A stretch of DNA of 64,000 nucleotides from Acidimicrobiales bacterium (GTDB taxonomy: Bacteria; Actinomycetota; Acidimicrobiia; Acidimicrobiales; Poriferisodalaceae). Location of the stretch: positions 1 to 64,000 of the forward strand of contig JASLTG010000016.1 in assembly GCA_030743005.1 (NCBI GenBank). Direction: 5' to 3'. The notes beneath the pieces are model-generated. The model saw only the letters and a program-made list of their open reading frames with translations. It was not told the origin of the DNA and did not search any database. The position numbers and the translations under genes were made by a program. This document shows, piece after piece, positions 33,877 through 41,819 of this stretch; position 1 is the first letter of the stretch; every line of letters begins with the position of its first letter.

Positions 33877-35037
33877 ATGCAGATTGAACGGGATACCCGG
33901 GGGGCTGAATTAGGCCCCAACCAGTACGAGGATGCCGAGGGATACATCGCCCCACTACCTGCTGGCTATGGGCCTAGATCCAACCCTTTGGGAGCATTCC
34001 CTACGGGACCAGAAGTCGGTGAGTATCTTCCTGACGTTGTCGCCGTGAACTCAGAGGGCTCAACCGTTGACTTACACATCGACCGTGAAGGAAAACCCGC
34101 CGTTCTGGTCTTTACCCGATCAGCAGTTTGGTGACCTCCGTGCCGTACCCAGCTGGTCGAGCTGGAAAAGGGAATGGTTGACTTCGAGGCCGCAGGGGCA
34201 AAGCTGTACGTCCTTAGCTATGACGAAGTTGATGCGTTGGCTGACTACAAACAGGCTCATGGGGCTACCTTCACTTTGCTGTCGGATCCCCATAGCGAAG
34301 TCATCCGATCTTTTGGAATTCTCAACACAACCATCGCTGAGGATGATCACCCTTGGCATGGCATTCCTTACCCGGGTGTGTATGTGACTGACGGGGAAGG
34401 AATCATCACCCAAAAGTTCTTCGAGAATAATTTCACTGTTCGTCCGGGAGCCGAACAACTAGTCGCTGCTGTTAAGGGCGAAGACGTCCTGTTGGCGGAA
34501 AGGCCGGCAACGGATCAGGAAGTGGAAGTTGAGGTCGAATTTGAAGGCAACGACCTTCCGGTGGGTATTACGAGGCAAATAGTTGCCCGATTCTCAGTGC
34601 CCAAAGGCATGCATCTATACCAAGAGCCAGTTCCTGAAGGATTAGTTGCAGCATCGATCGAATTGGATGATGAAGCTGAGGGGATCGTGTCATACACGTT
34701 GGTCGCCCCAGAGACTCAACCCCATACTTTGGGTACCGATGGACACACCCTTGAGGTGTACGAAGGAAACCCCGTTTTGCGTTTACCGATTGCCCAAAAC
34801 GGGCGAGCCATTACCAAAGATGATGATGGTCGCTGGGTTTCGGTGAGCGGCAGAGTCCGTTGGCAGGCTTGCAATGACGAGACATGTTTAGTGCCCGACG
34901 AAAAGGCGTTCAGTTTCCGTGTGCCGTCGGCGTTTACGGTGATGGCAGATATGGGCCCAGGTGAGGGACGGGTTCCTTCGATGAATGGGGCTACGCACTT
35001 CAAAAAAATGACGGATCGACGCAAAACTGCATCTTGA
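33877..35037 (+). CDS. Selenocysteine-containing redoxin with DsbD-alpha-like C-terminus
   Basis: Read as one frame, this gene encodes 386 residues with a single in-frame TGA at codon 86 (34132-34134). The TGA falls in RSAVW-TGA-PPCRTQLVELEKG, where Cys-type redoxins have W-C-x-x-C, so the protein would carry a Trp-Sec-Pro-Pro-Cys active site. Both halves continue one fold: residues 45-205 form an AhpC/TSA/thioredoxin-like domain (LLSDPHSEVIRSFGI, HGIPYPGVYVTD). Residues 215-370 resemble DsbD-alpha, with Cys332 and Cys337 in WQACNDETCLVP. A hairpin suitable for SECIS follows the TGA. No signal peptide is seen. Likely role: thiol-dependent peroxide or disulfide reduction. If the TGA were a true stop, the N-terminal piece would lack its catalytic residue. 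Sec machinery is not in the window. Confidence 0.82.
34149..34165 (+). promoter_or_regulatory. Candidate bacterial SECIS hairpin
   Basis: CCAGCT pairs perfectly with AGCTGG around the loop GGTCG. The loop begins 20 nt after the in-frame TGA at 34132-34134 and carries a GGU, matching the rule for bacterial SECIS (short hairpin, G/GU in the apical loop, about 16-37 nt from UGA). The same bases encode Gln-Leu-Val-Glu-Leu, so part of the symmetry could come from codon choice. Confidence 0.65.
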
Positions 35038-35085
35038 ACTTGGGCATCAAATGACACTTCAATTAGTTGTCCTGTCAGAGTGACC

Positions 35086-35091
35086 TAGGCT
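35086..35091 (+). promoter_or_regulatory. -10 box of a leaderless promoter (PhyH gene)
   Basis: TAGGCT is 6 nt before the ATG at 35098, and no Shine-Dalgarno is present. Confidence 0.6.
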
Positions 35092-35097
35092 AGGTAA

Positions 35098-35970
35098 ATG
35101 GCTGACCTTCTTTACTTCGATGCTGATGCAGATAGTGACGAAATTCTGCGAGCGCTCCGCGAGGATGGCGCGTGTGTTCTGGTAGACGTCATGAGTGACG
35201 ATCTCAAATCGCGAGTCGGCGACGAGTTGCAGCCATTCATTGATGCCACTCCAACGGGACGTGACGATTTCACTGGAAGGCTCACAGGACGGACAGGAGC
35301 TCTTGTCGCCCGAAGTGAAGCGTCGCGAGAACTAGTGATGGATCCGACTATTACAAACCTTGCAAACCAATTTCTCGGGCCGTACACCGACAAAATCCAG
35401 TTGCACCTCACCCAAATCATCAATATTCAACCGGGACAAGGTGCTCAGCCTCGCCACCGTGATCGACTTGCTTGGGGTGGCTATGTACCAACAGAAATTG
35501 AACCCCAGTTCAATACGATTTGGGCGTTGACGGACTTCACTGAAGAAAATGGAGCTACGCGCGTAGTACCTGGGTCTGTTGGGTGGCCTGATGACCGGCG
35601 ACCAACAGATGAGGAAACAGTTCAGGCTGCGATGACGGCAGGATCGGTGTTGCTGTACTCAGGGTCAGTGATACACGGTGGAGGACAGAATTTTTCTGAC
35701 ACGGATAGAACCGGTGTCAATATCACTTACTGCCTTGGATGGTTACGCACCGAAGAAAACCAGTATCTGTCCTGCCCACCCGAAGTGGCTAAGAAGCTCG
35801 ACCCTGATCTACAAGAGATGCTTGGGTACACGATGGGGAGTTATGCACTTGGCTACTACAGCGACCCTAATGGGGTCAGTGAAATAAATGATCTACGACC
35901 ACCTGAGTTTATCCTTGACCGTTCGCCGAGAGAAAAAGCATCGAGTGCAGCTCTCATAACTGACCAGTAA
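35098..35970 (+). CDS. PhyH-family dioxygenase
   Basis: This 290-residue protein is a phytanoyl-CoA dioxygenase-type Fe(II)/2-oxoglutarate oxygenase. Iron ligands are His120 and Asp122 (PRHRDRLAW) and His193 (VIHGGG), and Arg205 probably binds 2-oxoglutarate. The core strands QIINIQPG and TIWALTDFTEENGATRVVPGS are standard. It likely hydroxylates a small acid or acyl chain in the cytoplasm; the substrate is unknown. It follows the selenoprotein gene on the same strand by 60 bp but has its own -10 box. It converges on an MFS gene, with four bases between. Confidence 0.88.
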   Translation: MADLLYFDADADSDEILRALREDGACVLVDVMSDDLKSRVGDELQPFIDATPTGRDDFTGRLTGRTGALVARSEASRELVMDPTITNLANQFLGPYTDKIQLHLTQIINIQPGQGAQPRHRDRLAWGGYVPTEIEPQFNTIWALTDFTEENGATRVVPGSVGWPDDRRPTDEETVQAAMTAGSVLLYSGSVIHGGGQNFSDTDRTGVNITYCLGWLRTEENQYLSCPPEVAKKLDPDLQEMLGYTMGSYALGYYSDPNGVSEINDLRPPEFILDRSPREKASSAALITDQ

Positions 35971-35973
35971 CCC

Positions 35974-37122
35974 TCAACTCTGATCTAGGTGTCGTTTAGT
36001 CAGAGGCGGCGGATCCAGCAACCAGCTGCTCATGAGGAGCGTTGCCATCGTTGCAGCTCCGATGAGAAAAGCTGGGCCTGGCCCAAGCCACGAGTACAGC
36101 GGTGCCGCGGTCAACGCTCCAACCATTGACGCGGCAGAACCCATAGCTTCACCTAACCCTTGGGCGGCCGCAGCGTCATCTAACGGTGCAGCATCTGAAA
36201 CAGCGGCTTGAGAACCAGGGGATTGGATTGCCTCCATTATCCCGTGTGGCATAGCAGCAATGAAGAGCAGCGGTACTGACGATATCCAGCCGTAGGAGGC
36301 CATTAGCGGAACTGTCGCTAAAGCTGAAAGCAATGAAGTGGCTCTTGGGCTGAACTGATCTGAGAGAGAGCCAGCCCACCTTGCGATTAGCAGCATGGGC
36401 AAGGCAAAGCCTGTTAACGACAGGGTGACCACCATGGTGGAAGCACCCAAATTATCCATGTGGGGCGCCCATAGCGGCTCGAAAACACCTATCGAATAGC
36501 GAAAGGAGATCACAACTAATAATGCGGCGATCATTTGACGGCTGCGAAGCAAGCGACGCAGAACTCGTTTCTCTGCGCTGTCGCTGTTTTCAGCAGCCGG
36601 TATTTCCAATCGGTATATCGACAAATACGTAGCTGCCGTTAAAACACCGAAAAGAAGAAAAGGTGTCCGCAGGTTAAAGGTAACCGTGAGAGCTCCAGCG
36701 ATAGGTGGCCCGAAAACGAATCCAGCGATGTAAGAGCCATAGAATGCGCCGAGTTGACGGCCTTGGTCAGCACCTGCATTCACGATTATGAAACGTCTGC
36801 TTGCAGGTATGATCACTCCAATTCCAGCACCGAGAAATAGTCGGGCAAGTATGAATTGCCAGAGCTGGTCAGCTAACCCGAACCATAAAAGACCAATAGC
36901 TGATGCGATTACCCCCACCCGCATGAGTAACCCTCCGTAACCTCTGTCTGCGTATCGTGAGAGCCACAGTTGAGTGACTAAGGCGCCTACGAAGGCAGCC
37001 CCAGCGATCCACCCGAGGTTTCGCTCAGCGATCCCATACGAGTTATGTATTTCAGCGAGGAGCGCAAAAACCGAAGAGACGCCGGCCATAGTCACTGCAG
37101 CAACGAGATAGAGACTTCGCAT
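35974..37122 (-). CDS. MFS transporter
   Basis: This 382-residue protein has about eleven to twelve hydrophobic segments with the MFS loop GYGGLLMRVGV after the second helix. The N-terminus is YLVAAVTMAGVSSVFALLAE. It is the last gene of a same-strand run: Rieske oxygenase (37575-38951), NTF2-like (37134-37565), then this one 11 bp on. It may transport the aromatic or cyclic substrate of the Rieske enzyme (inference). The exact substrate is unknown. Confidence 0.85.
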   Translation of the reverse strand: MRSLYLVAAVTMAGVSSVFALLAEIHNSYGIAERNLGWIAGAAFVGALVTQLWLSRYADRGYGGLLMRVGVIASAIGLLWFGLADQLWQFILARLFLGAGIGVIIPASRRFIIVNAGADQGRQLGAFYGSYIAGFVFGPPIAGALTVTFNLRTPFLLFGVLTAATYLSIYRLEIPAAENSDSAEKRVLRRLLRSRQMIAALLVVISFRYSIGVFEPLWAPHMDNLGASTMVVTLSLTGFALPMLLIARWAGSLSDQFSPRATSLLSALATVPLMASYGWISSVPLLFIAAMPHGIMEAIQSPGSQAAVSDAAPLDDAAAAQGLGEAMGSAASMVGALTAAPLYSWLGPGPAFLIGAATMATLLMSSWLLDPPPLTKRHLDQS

Positions 37123-37133
37123 GGATTAGAGAC

Positions 37134-37565
37134 CTAGACGGTGTAGCCGGGTGGGGGTCCAAAAGCGCCACTGAGATCTGGTGGCCCCTGGTAGAGCCAA
37201 GTCAATTTCCTGCTGGAAAATTTCCAACCGTCACTGTCCTTGCGGTAGGTGTCGTCGTAATGACCAAGGTAAAACAAGGCTTTACCTGACTTAGCTTTCG
37301 CGAACTCACACATGTACCAGCGGCCTTCACCCGTATCGTCGGTTGTGGTCGCGGTGCCATTGAATGTCAGCTGATTTACTGCTTCGAAGAGCTCCATCGA
37401 GGTTTGCATTGCTGCCTGTAGCTCCTCGTGTCCTTGAACTGGTCCCCGGCCGATATCCCACAGACCATCGGTAGTCCACAGTTCAAGCCACCCCTTCTGA
37501 TCATTGGTGCAGACCCGGTCGCAATAGGTGTGAACTAGATTTCTAATCGGCTCAATTTCGTTCAT
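37134..37565 (-). CDS. NTF2/SnoaL-like protein (ring-hydroxylase small-subunit fold)
   Basis: This 143-residue protein has the cone-shaped NTF2-like fold. It opens with NEIEPIRNLVHTYCDRVCTNDQKG, then GLWDIGRGPVQGHEEL and ALFYLGHYDDTYRKDSDGWK. This fold is used by the beta subunits of ring-hydroxylating oxygenases and by SnoaL-type cyclases. It starts nine bases after the end of the Rieske alpha gene, so it may be a partner of it. The sequence is too general for a firm substrate. Confidence 0.82.
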   Translation of the reverse strand: MNEIEPIRNLVHTYCDRVCTNDQKGWLELWTTDGLWDIGRGPVQGHEELQAAMQTSMELFEAVNQLTFNGTATTTDDTGEGRWYMCEFAKAKSGKALFYLGHYDDTYRKDSDGWKFSSRKLTWLYQGPPDLSGAFGPPPGYTV

Positions 37566-37574
37566 CAGCGAAAG

Positions 37575-38951
37575 CTACTTCCGACCCGTTAGATAATGGT
37601 TGAGAGTTTCGTGGAAATGGCGAATACGACTCTCTTGGTAAGCCGCCAAGGTGACCGTTCCACGTTTGTTGGCTTGCAAACCTCTTTGAATCCGAATCAG
37701 ATTGTCAGTGTCCTGATCAACCACCATTCCTGCTCCACCGAGCGGTGCAGCTTCAGTCCACGAATCGTGGAGACCAAGTTTGGTGACAGGTGAGGGTGGT
37801 GGTGGAGGTCCTTCGTCGGGATTAGCGAACAGCAACATGATTTCCATGATCGAAGTATGTGGATCATTGCCGTTGGGTCGAAAGCGATAACAAATCGGAA
37901 CACCTTGTCCTCCCCAAGGCACCAGATTTGGGAACAAGAAGTACTCGATGGCGTCGAGTGCTTCGGAGGTTGAAAGGTTCGACATATCGGCTCGAGCGGA
38001 CGCACCAAGTTTCTCTTTGGCGCGGTCGGCGAGAAGATCTCGCACTCGGTCGCCAGTTTGGGGAACTATGGGATCTCCACCGTGGAAGGGCACATCACGT
38101 TGCATTTTGCGGATCGTTTCCTCTGCTGGGACATCGCGGAGGTTGGGACTTGGTGTTCCTTCGAGAGTGATCATTCTGTTCACGTGCCGAGACCCAGGAA
38201 AAATATCGTATTGAGTGTTCGCGTCTGCGACGTAGGCAGCTGTTTGAGGATGGGTGACGCCAATGTGGTAACTCTCGATGAAGGCTTCCAGTGCCAGTTT
38301 CCAGTTGCAGGGCATCACCTTTTCGACGTGAGCTGCTTTCCAACGATCATCCAAAGGAAAATCTCGGAATTCATCTTCGAGTACTTCGATGTAACTTTCA
38401 AACGGCTCACATTCATCGTCAAAGTTGACGAAGACAAATCCGCCCCAGAAGGCGACCTGGGCTGTTGGGAGACAGAACTCGCTGGGTTTGATGTCAGGGA
38501 AGTCCCAACTATTTGGTATATCGACCAGCTCGCCTTGCAGATCCCAGGTAAATCCATGAAACGGACACCTAAATCGCTGAATGTTGCCACCCTCGGTGCG
38601 TAGCTGGGTCCCTCGATGAAGACATGAGTTTATGTAGGCAGTGATGTCGTGAAGACCTTCGCCGGTTCGGACGACGATCACTGACTCCGTGGCGATCTCA
38701 TAAACAATGTGGTCGCCCACCTCTGCTAATTCTTCTGATCGACAGGCCATTTGCCAGACCTTGCGCCAGACGTGTTCAACCTCCAAGTCATGCCACTCTT
38801 GAGTGAGGTACCGGTCTACAGGTATCTCACGATTATCGGTGAAATCTGGCGGATACTCGCGAAGGAGCACTTCAGGTGGAGCGATAGCGTCCTCCCGCAG
38901 AACATCTTGGACGGTAGGTCCAGGTGCGCGTCCCTTATCAGTCCCCTCCAT
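37575..38951 (-). CDS. Rieske ring-hydroxylating oxygenase, alpha subunit
   Basis: This 458-residue protein has a Rieske [2Fe-2S] domain in its first half, with ligands in CLHRG and CPFHGFTWDLQGEL, and a catalytic domain with the mononuclear iron pair in ESYHIGVTHPQ. It hydroxylates or demethylates an aromatic or cyclic substrate with electrons from a reductase, which is not in the window. Two ATGs lie six bases apart (38957 and 38951). The -10 box TAAGTT ends just before the first and is exactly 6 nt from the second, so the second is preferred. It leads an operon with an NTF2-like gene and an MFS gene. Confidence 0.9.
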   Translation of the reverse strand: MEGTDKGRAPGPTVQDVLREDAIAPPEVLLREYPPDFTDNREIPVDRYLTQEWHDLEVEHVWRKVWQMACRSEELAEVGDHIVYEIATESVIVVRTGEGLHDITAYINSCLHRGTQLRTEGGNIQRFRCPFHGFTWDLQGELVDIPNSWDFPDIKPSEFCLPTAQVAFWGGFVFVNFDDECEPFESYIEVLEDEFRDFPLDDRWKAAHVEKVMPCNWKLALEAFIESYHIGVTHPQTAAYVADANTQYDIFPGSRHVNRMITLEGTPSPNLRDVPAEETIRKMQRDVPFHGGDPIVPQTGDRVRDLLADRAKEKLGASARADMSNLSTSEALDAIEYFLFPNLVPWGGQGVPICYRFRPNGNDPHTSIMEIMLLFANPDEGPPPPPSPVTKLGLHDSWTEAAPLGGAGMVVDQDTDNLIRIQRGLQANKRGTVTLAAYQESRIRHFHETLNHYLTGRK

Positions 38952-38957
38952 CCCCAT

Positions 38958-38963
38958 AACTTA
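38958..38963 (-). promoter_or_regulatory. -10 box of a leaderless promoter (Rieske operon)
   Basis: TAAGTT on the minus strand is directly followed by ATGGGG and then the second ATG, which sits 6 nt away. This decides the likely start at 38951. Confidence 0.6.
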
Positions 38964-38995
38964 GCTTTCGGCAGGAATTAGTGAGACGAAATTCA

Positions 38996-39505
38996 TTAAC
39001 GCCTCATGTTGAGTGATGTCGTGTGATCGCTTGAGTCTTCGGTTAACGGACCTCCGTAGATTTCTGTTTCGAACCAGTCAACAAATGAGGTCTCTCTTGC
39101 GGGTTTCCACAATGACCAAGCGGCCTTAGCTCCGGGGCTTTGCATTAGCCCTAACTTGAGTAGGTTCACTCGCATATCGAGTTGGTCTTGGGTAGCTAAC
39201 CCATTTTCCTGTTGTTCGTAGGTATCGAATAGGTCGACCAGCATCGTGTTCGTCCACAGGGTGACTCGCCATTGATCTTCGGCCGTCAGTTCTTGAGACG
39301 AAAAGTCTTTAGCCAAGAAAGAAACGAATTCTTCATTCTGTGTCGATGACAGGTAACGCTCATAAAGGCGGTTAGTTAGGGTATGACTGAATTGTGCTTT
39401 TGTGAGCTTTACGTTGAGTTGAGCTTCCCTGGCTAAATAAATTAGTGAGAGAGGCAACAGAGCACCTTCAATTATTTGTGCGATTGTTCCTAGGTCGTCG
39501 AGCAC
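38996..39505 (-). CDS. Hypothetical membrane-anchored protein
   Basis: This 169-residue protein opens with one hydrophobic stretch (IIEGALLPLSLIYLAREAQL) followed by a polar KLTKAQFSH segment. The remainder looks helical and cytoplasmic. This layout matches a widespread but uncharacterised marine-bacterial type with an N-terminal helix ending in a Q-x-x-x-(T)-x-x-A pattern. No enzymatic motif is seen. The frame is open to 39535, but the GTG at 39505 with AAAGGAG before it is preferred. Its role is unknown. Confidence 0.6.
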   Translation of the reverse strand: MLDDLGTIAQIIEGALLPLSLIYLAREAQLNVKLTKAQFSHTLTNRLYERYLSSTQNEEFVSFLAKDFSSQELTAEDQWRVTLWTNTMLVDLFDTYEQQENGLATQDQLDMRVNLLKLGLMQSPGAKAAWSLWKPARETSFVDWFETEIYGGPLTEDSSDHTTSLNMRR

Positions 39506-39764
39506 TGGAATCTCCTTTGGTAGGGCGTCCCACAAGCTAGACCGCGATCAAATTGTGATGAGCCGCTATCCGCGCAGCGAGAATCCAATCTTGGTGACGT
39601 AGGTTCGGGCTAGTTGGAGCCAAACGAGCGCAGGAATGCCTGATGAAGACGAGGTGAAGTTGCTTAATAGTTTTTCTGGCGCGCAGGCGTGGGCGTAGGC
39701 GAGACTGAACATTCAGTAAGGACCGAACCATTTTCCTTACAAAAACTTCGATTCTCGGTGGAAG

Positions 39765-40832
39765 GTGGCGAAAGTGTCGACAGATGTGGATATGGAAGAA
39801 ATACAGGACTACGCGGGCAATATGTTGAGTCACATGGTCGGTGCGGCCACCATTATTTGTAGCGAATTGGCCCACAAACTGGGCTTTTACGGCCACCTAG
39901 CTGGAAGCGGCGGTATGAGTGCCGGCGACCTATCCCAGGCAGCAGGAACCAATGAACGATTGACCCGAGAGCTACTTGATCAACAGGCTTCGGCGGGAGT
40001 GCTGATATACGACGTGGAAGGCGACACCTACGCACTTAGTGATGCGGGAGCAATGGTTATGGCTGAACAGCACTCGCCGGCTTGGCTAGCTGGTGGCCTA
40101 GGGGCGGTGCGGGCTATGTATGTGGGGTTAGACCAAGTCGAAGCTGCCTTTCTAGGTGATGGAGGAGTACCTTGGGGCGACCATCACCCGTGCTTGTTTG
40201 ATGGGACGCTTGAGTTCTTTCGGCCATGCTATGAACACCACCTGGTACAAGAGTTCATTCCGGCCCTGGCAGGTGGCGAAGAGAGAATTAACAGCGGCGC
40301 TGTCGTTGCTGATGTGGGATGTGGCGCTGGCCTGTCGACGTTGACTATGGGAGCAGCGTTTCCCGGTAGCACATTTGTTGGTATTGACTTTCATGGACCA
40401 TCGATAGAGATGGCTAAAGCTGCCGCCGAGGAGCAAGGCCTTTCTAATGTTCGTTTTGAGGTGGAAAGCGCCACCAGTTATCAAGGAAGTTACGACCTGA
40501 TCTGCTTTTTCGATTGCATGCACGACATGGGAGACCCCGTTGGAATTGCTCAGCACGCGAAATCTCAGTTAGGAGAGAATGGGTCGGTCATGCTCATAGA
40601 GCCGTTTGCTTTTGATTCACGACAGGAAAACCATGCAGGCCTAGGAGCCGCCTTGTATGGCTTCTCCAGTTTCTTTTGTACACCTTGTTCACTTTCCCAA
40701 GAGGTTGGCCGGGGAATGGGAGCCCAAGCTGGCGAACCTGGAATGCGGTCAGTCTTTGAAGAAGCTGGATATGACAACTTTCAGCGTATTTCAGAAACTC
40801 CTTCGAATATTGTCTACGAGGCATTCGCATAG
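39765..40832 (+). CDS. Class I SAM methyltransferase with winged-helix N-terminus
   Basis: This 355-residue protein has an N-terminal winged-helix-like domain (about 1-100, with GGMSAGDLSQAAGTNERLTR) and a SAM domain. The SAM motif I is VADVGCGAGLSTL near residues 181-193, followed by an acidic VGIDFHGPSIEMAK segment. This order is found in methyltransferases that act on small molecules and natural products. The start could be the GTG at 39765 or a GTG nine bases on; the first is used here. The substrate is unknown. No partner biosynthetic cluster is present. Confidence 0.85.
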   Translation: MAKVSTDVDMEEIQDYAGNMLSHMVGAATIICSELAHKLGFYGHLAGSGGMSAGDLSQAAGTNERLTRELLDQQASAGVLIYDVEGDTYALSDAGAMVMAEQHSPAWLAGGLGAVRAMYVGLDQVEAAFLGDGGVPWGDHHPCLFDGTLEFFRPCYEHHLVQEFIPALAGGEERINSGAVVADVGCGAGLSTLTMGAAFPGSTFVGIDFHGPSIEMAKAAAEEQGLSNVRFEVESATSYQGSYDLICFFDCMHDMGDPVGIAQHAKSQLGENGSVMLIEPFAFDSRQENHAGLGAALYGFSSFFCTPCSLSQEVGRGMGAQAGEPGMRSVFEEAGYDNFQRISETPSNIVYEAFA

Positions 40833-40858
40833 TCGAACAAACCGGGTCGGGCTTGCTC

Positions 40859-40864
40859 TACGGT
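40859..40864 (+). promoter_or_regulatory. -10 box of a leaderless promoter (esterase)
   Basis: TACGGT is 7 nt before the ATG at 40872, and no Shine-Dalgarno is present. Confidence 0.6.
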
Positions 40865-40871
40865 TCTTAGT

Positions 40872-41816
40872 ATGACTTCACAGCCTTACTATGACCCAGA
40901 GGTAGAGAGAGCTCTCGAAGGTCAACCCAGTTTGGGAACCGTCAATTCTGACACCCTTGAAAGCGCGCGGAACTCGCGGCTTGTACGCAATGAGGAAATC
41001 ACGCTTTCTGAGGAGGTCGAACGCGTCGACCACTATGTGCCAGGACCCGATGGCAATGAAGTAAGAGTCCGGGTTCATAACACTAAAAACTCCAAAGAAT
41101 TGAAACCTGCGCTGTACTGGACTCACGGCGGTGGGTACGTATTGGGTAGCCCTGAACAAGATGATGAGCGGTTCGATCGGTGGTGTCCACGTTTTGGTCT
41201 TGTGGGAGCAGTTGTGCAGTACCGCTTGGCTCCTGAGCATCCCTATCCAAGTGGTCTGGAGGATTCTTATGCCGGACTGAAGTGGCTGAAAGAACATGGG
41301 GAGGCAGTTGGGGTTGACGTGAATCGCATTGGCATTGGTGGTCCAAGCGCGGGTGGTGGCATGGCGGCTGCACTTGCCTTGCTTGTGCGTGACCGGGGTG
41401 AATTCGAGATCGACTACCAGCTACTCATTTATCCAATGATCGATGACACCCGAGCCACTACGACTGCTGGGTGGCAGGTCCCCATATGGGACCCGGAATC
41501 AAATCATTTTGGGTGGAGTTCCTACCTTGGTGAATTGTTCGGAACCGATGCTGTCCCGAGCCATGCTGCTCCAGCTAGGGAGGCTGATCTAAGTAATTTG
41601 CCGCCTGCTTTCGTCATGACGGGAAGCCTTGACGGATTCGCGGACGAAGACATCGAATATGCAAAAAGACTCAATCATGCTGGTGTGCCCGTAGAGCTTC
41701 ACGTTTATCCTGGCGCTCCGCACGGGTTTGATGGTTTCGCAGCTCAAACAGCGGTCGCGAAACAGGCTCGGTCCGATATCAACGATTTTCTCGCGAAGAT
41801 GTTGAACTGCGGCTAG
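40872..41816 (+). CDS. HSL-family alpha/beta hydrolase (esterase)
   Basis: This 314-residue protein is an alpha/beta hydrolase of the hormone-sensitive lipase group. The oxyanion motif is HGGG (His85). The nucleophile is Ser159 in GGPSAGGG, a slight variant of GDSAGG, with Asp254 (GSLDGF) and His284 (APHGF) completing the triad. It hydrolyses short to medium acyl esters in the cytoplasm. It follows the methyltransferase gene by 39 bp on the same strand but has its own -10 box. The exact substrate is unknown. Confidence 0.9.
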   Translation: MTSQPYYDPEVERALEGQPSLGTVNSDTLESARNSRLVRNEEITLSEEVERVDHYVPGPDGNEVRVRVHNTKNSKELKPALYWTHGGGYVLGSPEQDDERFDRWCPRFGLVGAVVQYRLAPEHPYPSGLEDSYAGLKWLKEHGEAVGVDVNRIGIGGPSAGGGMAAALALLVRDRGEFEIDYQLLIYPMIDDTRATTTAGWQVPIWDPESNHFGWSSYLGELFGTDAVPSHAAPAREADLSNLPPAFVMTGSLDGFADEDIEYAKRLNHAGVPVELHVYPGAPHGFDGFAAQTAVAKQARSDINDFLAKMLNCG

Positions 41817-41819
41817 TTA

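Noticed and set aside
33877..34134. Reading the redoxin as a short truncated ORF plus a separate downstream gene starting at 34174.
   Set aside because: Both halves are in the same frame, no frameshift is needed, and the only break is a TGA at the catalytic Cys site followed by a SECIS-like hairpin.
34120..34458. Antisense open frame over the selenoprotein gene.
   Set aside because: It is a shadow of the plus-strand coding frame with no recognisable domain and no start signals.
39537..39896. A 119-residue minus-strand frame between the hypothetical protein and the methyltransferase.
   Set aside because: It overlaps the methyltransferase coding region for about 130 bases and has no family signs. 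The gap 39536-39764 otherwise shows nothing clear.
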